Shown here: positions 1 to 4,710 of the stretch, piece after piece
How the letters are laid out: every line of letters begins with the position of its first letter
Numbering within the stretch: position 1 is the stretch's first letter
Assembly: GCA_029933755.1 (NCBI GenBank)
Contig: JAOZNO010000280.1
Coordinates: forward strand, 1 to 5,544
DNA length: 5,544 nucleotides
Direction: 5' to 3'
Origin: Bacteroidales bacterium
GTDB taxonomy: Bacteria; Bacteroidota; Bacteroidia; Bacteroidales; NBLH01
Position numbers and translations under genes: made by a program
The notes under the pieces: generated by a model
Told to the model about the DNA's origin: nothing
Databases searched by the model: none
What the model saw: the letters and a program-made list of their open reading frames with translations, nothing else

Positions 1-21
1 AAAGAAAAAACGCATAGCCTG

Positions 22-37
22 CCCCGCCTTAGCGGGG
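22..37 (-). terminator. Possible terminator hairpin after the ankyrin lipoprotein gene
   Basis: The arms CCCCGC (22-27) and GCGGGG (32-37) form a perfect 6-bp GC stem with a 4-base CTTA loop. Read on the minus strand it lies about 55 bases past the stop of the ankyrin gene, and a T-rich run (TTTTTTCTTT, positions 10 to 1) follows some 11 bases later. That gap is longer than in a standard intrinsic terminator. The A-run before the hairpin on the plus strand and the weak AATTATT after it leave a bidirectional role possible for a gene ending off the left edge. Confidence 0.45.
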
Positions 38-56
38 AATTATTCAGGTTAGATGC

Positions 57-71
57 TGTCATCCGATGACA
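57..71. repeat. Small perfect hairpin in the 3' region of the ankyrin gene
   Basis: TGTCAT (57-62) and ATGACA (66-71) are perfect inverted repeats around a 3-base CCG centre. It lies between the ankyrin gene stop at 92 and the GC-rich hairpin at 22-37. It could stabilise the mRNA 3' end or be chance; there is no adjoining T-run. Confidence 0.3.
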
Positions 72-91
72 TATCGTAATTATATTGGGGC

Positions 92-691
92 TTATTTTAA
101 CATCTCGGCAATTTTCGGACGTGTTGTTTCAAGCTGCTCATAGTCCAGTTTGAATCCAAAAGGGCCAAGATTTTTACTAATTTGATCGTAAATAGGTTTA
201 GCATCGGTAAAAGAACCGGAAACAGATTCCAATGCAGTAGATCCGTAGTTATTTTTTAATGTTTTATCAGCGCCTTTCTTTAGCAATGCTTCAACAATTT
301 CAGTACGACAGAAGAAAGCTGCTACATGCAATGCAGTTCCACCTTCGTTGTTTGTTATCTGCAAATCTGCCCCTGCATCAATTAAGGCTTTTGCAATTTC
401 AGTTTTGTTAAATGTTGCTGCAATAATAAGCGGATTGGATCCATATTGATCTTTTGCATTTAAATCTGTACCAGCTTTAATATGCTGACGAACCGCCTTA
501 ATATCACCCATAAAAGTAGCTGCAAAAATATCCATTTTAGGAGCTTCAACATTATTTTGTGAAACCGGGGATGTCGAATTTTTCTGTGCTGAACTTTCCT
601 CTTGGTTGCCGCAAGATACTATAGTAAGTAATGATATCATTAACACTACTGCTGCTAATTCTTTAATTGAGATAATTTTTTGAATTTTCAT
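92..691 (-). CDS. Ankyrin-repeat lipoprotein (199 aa)
   Basis: This is a small exported ankyrin-repeat protein. Residues 1-27 form a lipoprotein signal peptide: basic start, hydrophobic stretch, and an IVSC lipobox that makes Cys27 the predicted lipidated residue. A polar Ser/Asn/Gln linker follows (28-50). Three ankyrin repeats lie at about 53-82, 84-115 and 117-149; hallmarks are the AGADL loop in repeat 2 and TALHVAA plus KKGAD in repeat 3. A C-terminal region (150-199) ends in RPKIAEMLK. Ankyrin repeats bind other proteins and no catalytic motif is visible, so it is probably a binding or scaffold protein anchored in the envelope. The ATG at 689-691 is chosen because it directly precedes the signal peptide; no Shine-Dalgarno is seen. 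It is transcribed divergently from the AraC/TPR regulator, which suggests that regulator controls it (inference). The lipoprotein and ankyrin assignments are firm; the biological role is unknown. Confidence 0.9.
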   Translation of the reverse strand: MKIQKIISIKELAAVVLMISLLTIVSCGNQEESSAQKNSTSPVSQNNVEAPKMDIFAATFMGDIKAVRQHIKAGTDLNAKDQYGSNPLIIAATFNKTEIAKALIDAGADLQITNNEGGTALHVAAFFCRTEIVEALLKKGADKTLKNNYGSTALESVSGSFTDAKPIYDQISKNLGPFGFKLDYEQLETTRPKIAEMLK

Positions 692-800
692 AATTAATTG
701 TTTTTAAATTTGACATTTATTTTACACTACAAAGGTCCGTCAAATAATGATGCACGACTAATCACAAAAAAGCTTAATAGCATAAAGTTTGCTGAAACAC

Positions 801-850
801 ATGTAATTATGGCGCAAGGATGTAAATTATGATGCAAACAGATGACGCAA
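801..850. repeat. Tandem imperfect direct repeats, candidate regulator-binding sites
   Basis: Two adjacent units at 801-819 and 820-839 share the pattern ATGTAA(A)TTATGRYGCAA. A third, shorter copy of the right half (ATGACGCAA) lies at 842-850. The core 9-mers start at 809, 829 and 842, so the first two are 20 bases apart, close to two DNA turns. A related ATGATGCAC is at 747-755, nearer the ankyrin gene. Known AraC-family regulators often bind direct repeats about 21 bp apart, and this block lies between the regulator gene and its divergent neighbour, so an operator role is plausible. Binding itself is inference. Confidence 0.45.
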
Positions 851-873
851 AGGGGGAAATTTTTAGTTTTTTA

Positions 874-890
874 GCTATAAAATTTTTAGC
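874..890. repeat. Near-perfect AT-rich palindrome in the control region
   Basis: A 17-base inverted repeat begins GCTATAAAA and ends TTTTTAGC; it departs from perfect symmetry at one base pair. It also overlaps the second copy of a direct repeat AAATTTTTAG (857-866 and 880-889). It lies about 115 bases before the regulator start and could be a protein-binding site or simply low-complexity AT-rich DNA. Confidence 0.3.
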
Positions 891-1003
891 CTACGTTTTT
901 GTGATAAAATCATAAAGTAGCATCTAATTGGCCTTATTCTTTTAATGATAAAGCGGAATTTATACCTTTAGAAAAAAATAAAACGAATAAGTTAATAGAA
1001 ACA

Positions 1004-3064
1004 ATGCAGGATTTATCCTCTATAGAAAATGATTTTTTAAATAAAATCACGGAAATTATTGAAGAAAATATATCAAATGAAAAGTTTGGTGTATCTGAGC
1101 TTGCTCGTGAAATTGCCATGAGTCGCTCCAACCTTCTTCGTAAAGTAAAAAAAATAACAAATTTATCTGTTAGCCAGTTTATTAGGCAGGTACGTTTAAA
1201 GCATTCGGTAGAAATGCTAAAGCAGAATTCATTCAGTATTTCAGAGATATCATTTGAAGTAGGTTTTAGCAGTACATCATATTTTATTAAATGCTTTCGC
1301 GAATATTATGGGTATCCGCCTGGCCAGCATGAAAAAGGAGATATAGACAATATCACACCCATTAAAACAGTACAGTATAATAAAAGAAGGGCTAAAATAA
1401 TAGTCGTTTCAATAGGTGTTATTGCTCTTCTTACAATTGGACTATTTATTTTTATTAGGCCATTTTCATCTGAACAAAAGAAACTTGAAAAGTCAATCGC
1501 TGTTCTACCTTTTATAAACGATAGTAATGATTCCACAAATGTTCATATTATCAATGGATTAATGGAATCAATACTGAATAATCTTCAGAAAATTGAAGAT
1601 TTAAGGGTTATTAGCCGTACATCAGTTGAAAAGTACAGGAATTCAAATAAAACTATTCCGGAAATAGCTAAAGAATTGAATGTGAGCTATTTTATTGAAG
1701 GAAGTGGACAAAAAATTGACGGTAAAATTCAGTTGAGTGTTCAATTGATTGAAGCCAAAAGTGATAAGCACTTGTGGGCTGAACAATACAATAGAGAAGC
1801 TAGTGATATTTTTAATTTACAGAAAGAGCTTGCAAAAAGTATTGCCCGGGAAATTCACGTAATTATCACCCCGGAAGAGCAAGAGCAAATTAATAAAATG
1901 CCTACAGATAATCTTGTTGCTTACGAGCATTTTTTAAAAGCACGAGAATTAATGAACAAAGAAAACTTTGAAAGTCTCGAACAATCAATTCCATACCTGC
2001 AAAAAGCAATAGAAAATGATGAAAATTTTGCAAGAGCTTACTCAGCCATGGCTATTGTTTATTATTATTTAGATATTTTTCAGAGAGAAAAACACTATAC
2101 GAATGAAATAAATAATTATGCTGACAAAGCTTTATTTATAAACCCAAAGTTACCGGAGGGCTTATTGGCAAAAGGCCTCTACTACATGCACATTAAGGAT
2201 AATAAGCAGGCTATTCCTTATCTGGAAAAAGCCCATGAGTACCATCCAAATTCGGCTTTTATTCTCAACATTCTTTTAGATTTTTATACTTCTCACATTC
2301 CAAACACTCAAAAATACCTTGAATATGCCTTAAAAGGAGAAAGATTAGATATTGCAACAAACGACTCAATAGCTGCAAGTTATATCTATTTACATATTAG
2401 TAATGCATTTATACAAACAGGCTTTGTAGAGCAGGCAGAGACCTATATTGATAAATCATTAAAATATAGTTCTGAAAATATATTTTCGCAATATGTAAAA
2501 GCATATATACTTTATGCAAAAAATAAAGATCTTGAAGCAACCAAGACATTATTAGTAGAAGTACTGAACAAAGACACTACCCGGGTAGATGTATTACAAG
2601 AAGTTGGAAAGATTTTTTATTACATGAGGGATTATGAAAGTTCGTATGAGTATTTTAAAAAATTTACTGAAATCAGGGAAACTCAAGGGTTGGATATTTT
2701 TAGACATGTGAATGTAGAAATTGGATTTGTATATTCAAAAATGGGTTTTAAAGAAGAAGCTGAAAATTATTTTTCTGATTATAAAAACTTTGCTGAGAAT
2801 GATGCTTCAATTTATAAAAATCTGGAGCTTGCCATGTATTATTCGCACCATGGAAAAACCCAAAAAGCAATTGAGCACTTAAAGTTGTTTGCCCAAGAAA
2901 GTAATTATCATTACTGGACGATTCTATTTGTAAAAATAGAGCCATTAATGGATAATATCAATGATAATCCTGAATTTAAAAAAATATGGGAGAAAATAGA
3001 AGCCAAATTCTGGGAAAATCATAAACAAATTAAGGTATCACTTAAAGCTAAGGGGCTAATCTAA
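1004..3064 (+). CDS. Membrane-anchored AraC-type regulator with TolB/FlgO-like and TPR domains (686 aa)
   Basis: This is a one-component transmembrane transcription regulator. Residues 12-110 form an AraC/XylS DNA-binding domain with two helix-turn-helix units: FGVSELAREIAMSRSNLLRK, then SISEISFEVGFSSTSYFIKCF, ending in YYGYPPGQ. A basic patch (NKRRAK, 126-131) precedes one hydrophobic segment at about 131-151, which predicts the N-terminus in the cytoplasm and the rest in the periplasm. Residues 162-290 resemble the TolB/FlgO-like module (SIAVLPF, then VISRTSV, YFIEGS, LWAEQY). Residues about 305-630 are helical TPR-like repeats, for example AIPYLEKA and AIEHLKLFA. Such proteins are known in Bacteroidota; their signals are mostly unknown. 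The ATG at 1004 is the first standard start in the open frame and sits just before the HTH domain; no Shine-Dalgarno is seen. It diverges from the ankyrin lipoprotein gene and its 3' end overlaps the glycohydrolase gene. Domain calls are strong; target genes are inferred only. Confidence 0.92.
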   Translation: MQDLSSIENDFLNKITEIIEENISNEKFGVSELAREIAMSRSNLLRKVKKITNLSVSQFIRQVRLKHSVEMLKQNSFSISEISFEVGFSSTSYFIKCFREYYGYPPGQHEKGDIDNITPIKTVQYNKRRAKIIVVSIGVIALLTIGLFIFIRPFSSEQKKLEKSIAVLPFINDSNDSTNVHIINGLMESILNNLQKIEDLRVISRTSVEKYRNSNKTIPEIAKELNVSYFIEGSGQKIDGKIQLSVQLIEAKSDKHLWAEQYNREASDIFNLQKELAKSIAREIHVIITPEEQEQINKMPTDNLVAYEHFLKARELMNKENFESLEQSIPYLQKAIENDENFARAYSAMAIVYYYLDIFQREKHYTNEINNYADKALFINPKLPEGLLAKGLYYMHIKDNKQAIPYLEKAHEYHPNSAFILNILLDFYTSHIPNTQKYLEYALKGERLDIATNDSIAASYIYLHISNAFIQTGFVEQAETYIDKSLKYSSENIFSQYVKAYILYAKNKDLEATKTLLVEVLNKDTTRVDVLQEVGKIFYYMRDYESSYEYFKKFTEIRETQGLDIFRHVNVEIGFVYSKMGFKEEAENYFSDYKNFAENDASIYKNLELAMYYSHHGKTQKAIEHLKLFAQESNYHYWTILFVKIEPLMDNINDNPEFKKIWEKIEAKFWENHKQIKVSLKAKGLI
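3056..3064. other. Nine-base tail-to-tail overlap of convergent genes
   Basis: The regulator ends with TAA at 3062-3064 on the plus strand and the glycohydrolase ends with TAG at 3058-3056 on the minus strand. The coding regions share nine bases, which leaves no room for terminators between them. Transcripts from both sides must therefore run into each other's 3' ends, giving antisense overlap. Confidence 0.9.
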
Positions 3065-3565
3065 CTTCGAAGGCTTAGGTATATACCAAACATTGTCTTT
3101 TAGGTTTACACCACCACCCATCTCTTCTTGAACTACTCTGTCTATGATAAATATTCCGGTTTTTGCCATATTTTCGAATGTGTCAATACCATTATTAGGA
3201 AAATTTTGCCTTGTTCGGTGAATATTAAATTTATTGGAAAATGTTCTATTAAACGCTTTCTCAACACCCTCTTTTCCTATCATAAATCCCAGTAGTCCAC
3301 CCCAGGTAGCAGTCGGATTATCTGAATCCCAACCGGCTAACGCACCAATTTTTATGGTTTCCTTAATATCGCCTTCACCATAGAATAAGCTTACTAAGCT
3401 TGCTGCATAATTTATACCAGCTGCGAAACATCCGTTACAGTACAGATTTTTTGAGGTAATATCATATCCATCTTCCTGATTTACCTGGTATTTTATATAG
3501 ATTGAATCCCTTGTTTGTTCCCAGGGCAAACCTGATTTATGCTTGCTTTTCACAAAATCATACAT
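3056..3565 (-). CDS. C-terminal fragment of the glycohydrolase (169 aa from an internal Met)
   Basis: This is the part after the in-frame stop, counted from the first downstream ATG (3563-3565). It has no signal peptide and no Shine-Dalgarno, so independent translation is doubtful. It carries the second metal-binding motif, with WDSDN at fragment residues 79-83, and a helical Gly-rich stretch WGGLLGFMIG. It lacks the DDDTD motif and could not form a complete active site alone. Its homology extends upstream of the Met into the nine codons next to the stop, so the Met is an internal residue of the parent gene rather than a natural start. The TAG stop (3056-3058) lies inside the 3' end of the convergent regulator gene. 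Confidence 0.5.
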   Translation of the reverse strand: MYDFVKSKHKSGLPWEQTRDSIYIKYQVNQEDGYDITSKNLYCNGCFAAGINYAASLVSLFYGEGDIKETIKIGALAGWDSDNPTATWGGLLGFMIGKEGVEKAFNRTFSNKFNIHRTRQNFPNNGIDTFENMAKTGIFIIDRVVQEEMGGGVNLKDNVWYIPKPSKLD

Positions 3566-3592
3566 TTTAGCAACATATGATTCATTTGGTAT

Positions 3593-3595
3593 TTA
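3593..3595 (-). other. In-frame TAA stop inside the glycohydrolase gene
   Basis: The minus-strand codons here read GCA CGA AAA TAA ATA CCA AAT, that is A-R-K-stop-I-P-N. The reading frame before and after is the same and both sides are typical of one protein family. TAA also ends the ankyrin, regulator and Fic genes in this window, so it is a normal stop in this organism. A UGA selenocysteine or UAG pyrrolysine explanation does not apply. Confidence 0.9.
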
Positions 3596-4441
3596 TTTTC
3601 GTGCCTCATTTGCCATCCACTGAATTTGTTGTTCTATAGGTAAGCTCTCATCAACTTTTGAAGCCAGGGAGTACATAATTACATAGAATTCAGAAATCCA
3701 TGCAGCTTCCTGTCTGGCTGTGGTTCGAATAGGAAGATGAGCCAATTTAAGTGCCACATCTGGCCGTGTAGGTGCAAATAATCCAAATATTTCGGTTGTT
3801 AATTGTGCATCAATCATCTCAAAATGTGGATTCTTTTCAGGATTACTTGTTTCCGGCGGCAACATTCCTTCTTGCATTAAATTAAATGCTTGCTGATTAG
3901 ACACCCACAAATAATTCTCTTCTTCTGCTTTGATATGTTTTAACCAGCCATCTTTAATCTGCTGCCCTGTTAAAATGCTTGTTTTATTGGTATATAAAAG
4001 GTATTGATACATATACTCAATATCCGTATCATCATCAGCACCCCAAATTTCGTTTTCATCCCGAAACACAAAATCAATTGTCGGTGATAAGTCACTTGGA
4101 ATTCCTTCGCCCCAAATGCTTGGCTGATCAGGTTTTCCCCAATCATTACGGGTATAAAACGAATCTGTTTTAATCTCTCCAATATTACCTATTTTATCCA
4201 TTTCAGTAACCAAACCAGTCCAGTTGGCAATGCATTGACCAAGCCAAAAGCCATACAATTTATTCGAATATTTTTCTCTTGAAATAATTAAATCTGATGA
4301 TTTAGGACTATAATTGGTATAGGTCAACAGTGTATCTACTAGTACGTCTGCATGACTTTCGTTGTTCTTAGAATTGCATGATAAAAGTGATGTCAATAAT
4401 ATAGCTGAAAATATTATCTTTTTTACTCGTTTTTTTGTCAT
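3593..4441 (-). CDS. N-terminal fragment of the glycohydrolase lipoprotein (282 aa)
   Basis: This is the part that would be made if the TAA terminates. It begins with a signal peptide (KKRVKK, hydrophobic 9-20, lipobox LLSC at 19-22), so the product would still be exported and lipidated at Cys22. It includes the first acidic motif DDDTD (136-140) and the helical segment with TARQEAAWISEFYVIMYSLA (241-260), but stops before the second aspartate motif. A catalytically dead product is expected. The ATG at 4439-4441 is the only start that keeps the full signal peptide, and no Shine-Dalgarno precedes it. The gene's promoter should lie in 4442-4710; none was recognised. Confidence 0.6.
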   Translation of the reverse strand: MTKKRVKKIIFSAILLTSLLSCNSKNNESHADVLVDTLLTYTNYSPKSSDLIISREKYSNKLYGFWLGQCIANWTGLVTEMDKIGNIGEIKTDSFYTRNDWGKPDQPSIWGEGIPSDLSPTIDFVFRDENEIWGADDDTDIEYMYQYLLYTNKTSILTGQQIKDGWLKHIKAEEENYLWVSNQQAFNLMQEGMLPPETSNPEKNPHFEMIDAQLTTEIFGLFAPTRPDVALKLAHLPIRTTARQEAAWISEFYVIMYSLASKVDESLPIEQQIQWMANEARK

Positions 4442-4594
4442 AATAGTAATAGTTTATGGCTATGTTTCATTTTTACATCAACTATCCAAAGTCCGAAGGC
4501 TTATGCCAGAGGTACAAGCCAAATTACCTTTTGTCCGATGAACCGTTGTATACTGTCTGTCCCGATTTTTCTTTGGGAAGAACCACTTGGTTTA

Positions 4595-4632
4595 TGCTGA
4601 GCTGAGTCGAAGTATCTGGTGGTACTCCGACT
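4595..4632 (-). repeat. REP-like hairpin containing the CTGAGC/GTCGAAG motif
   Basis: AGTCGAAGTA (4605-4614) pairs with TACTCCGACT (4623-4632) around an 8-base loop. The one mismatch is A-C on the plus strand but becomes a G-U pair in minus-strand RNA, so the 10-bp stem is complete in a transcript of the Fic gene. The left flank reads TGCTGAGCTGAGTCGAAG. Variants of CTGAGC followed by GTCGAAG are commonly seen as dispersed intergenic palindromes in bacterial genomes. Membership in such a family here is inference from memory of that pattern, since only one copy is visible. Confidence 0.4.
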
Positions 4633-4660
4633 ATCGTTCAGTAAAACTGTGAGAGGTGCA

Positions 4661-4683
4661 CCAGTGGGCTTTTAGCTCACTGG
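4661..4683. terminator. Strong hairpin downstream of the Fic gene, possible terminator
   Basis: CCAGTGGGC (4661-4669) and GCTCACTGG (4675-4683) form a 9-bp stem with a 5-base TTTTA loop. The single mismatch is a G-U pair in plus-strand RNA and C-A in minus-strand RNA. It begins 27 bases beyond the stop of the minus-strand Fic gene. No T-run follows on either strand, so it may protect or fold the mRNA end, or form part of a repeat with the hairpin at 4605-4632, rather than act as an intrinsic terminator. Confidence 0.4.
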
Positions 4684-4710
4684 CCATCTACGATTAGAGC
4701 CTGTATTTGC

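Larger units (their letters stand above)
692..1003. promoter_or_regulatory. Divergent intergenic control region
   Basis: This 312-base region separates the starts of two divergent genes and must hold both promoters. No good match to the Bacteroidota pair TTG / TAnnTTTG at proper spacing was found by eye. Near-misses are GACCTTTG and ATTATTTG on the minus strand (about 732-748) and TACCTTTA on the plus strand (963-970). The left part carries ATGRYGCAA-type repeats (747-850), the middle (857-890) is very AT-rich with a palindrome, and the last 96 bases before the regulator ATG are open in the regulator's frame without any ATG, GTG or TTG. No RNA gene or separate small gene could be supported. 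Confidence 0.6.
3056..4441 (-). pseudogene. ADP-ribosylglycohydrolase-family lipoprotein gene with one in-frame stop
   Basis: Read as one frame from ATG 4441 to TAG 3056, this encodes 461 positions, of which number 283 is TAA (3593-3595). Frame is identical on both sides and nine codons (IPNESYVAK) link the stop to the next Met, so a single base substitution explains the break without any indel. The two halves fit one ADP-ribosylglycohydrolase (ARH/DraG-like) fold. The N-terminal half has KLYGFWLGQCIANWTG and the acidic DDDTD motif (136-140); the C-terminal half has GWDSDNPTATWGGLLG (370-385). In the family these acidic motifs hold the two magnesium ions needed to cleave ADP-ribosyl N- or O-glycosidic bonds. 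A lipobox LLSC (Cys22) predicts an envelope lipoprotein, unlike the cytosolic DraG. The true substrate is unknown; exported members might act on other glycosides. The break may be a real null allele, a sequencing error, or rarely read through. Residue 283 before mutation may have been Tyr, Gln, Glu, Lys, Leu or Ser. Confidence 0.85.
4442..4710. other. Non-coding spacer between the glycohydrolase and Fic genes
   Basis: This 269-base spacer has no convincing reading frame and is visibly less AT-rich than the Fic gene beside it. It should hold the glycohydrolase promoter (right of 4441) and the 3' end signals of the Fic gene (left of 4711). Its right half carries two hairpins (4605-4632 and 4661-4683). 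Smaller elements are a GTCCGA repeated at 4491 and 4533, a weak GGCTT/AAGCC pair (4498-4520), and CAGT/ACTG around 4639-4649. No tRNA or known riboswitch was recognised. Confidence 0.6.

Noticed and set aside
801..850. CRISPR-like array
   Set aside because: The units are about 20 bases, adjacent and without spacers, with only two full copies and no cas genes.
934..1131. Minus-strand open frame of 65 codons overlapping the regulator start
   Set aside because: It lies antisense to the well-supported AraC domain coding frame and shows no recognisable domain.
1306..1536. Minus-strand open frame of 76 codons inside the regulator gene
   Set aside because: It is antisense to the membrane segment and TolB-like region; its hydrophobic look mirrors the sense strand.
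2748..2945. Minus-strand open frame of 65 codons inside the TPR region
   Set aside because: It is a shadow of the TPR coding frame, with no start signal or family resemblance.
3566..3595. A frameshift, or two naturally separate genes, as the cause of the split glycohydrolase
   Set aside because: The two parts share exactly the same frame and are joined by nine family-like codons, so one substitution is the simplest explanation; each part also lacks one of the two metal motifs.
3593..3595. Recoding or an alternative genetic code at the internal TAA
   Set aside because: TAA ends three other genes in the window, and known recoding for selenocysteine and pyrrolysine uses UGA and UAG.
3970..4182. 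Open frames on both strands (3970-4182 minus, 3979-4173 plus) inside the glycohydrolase gene
   Set aside because: Both overlap the conserved DDDTD region of the true frame and have no protein family features.
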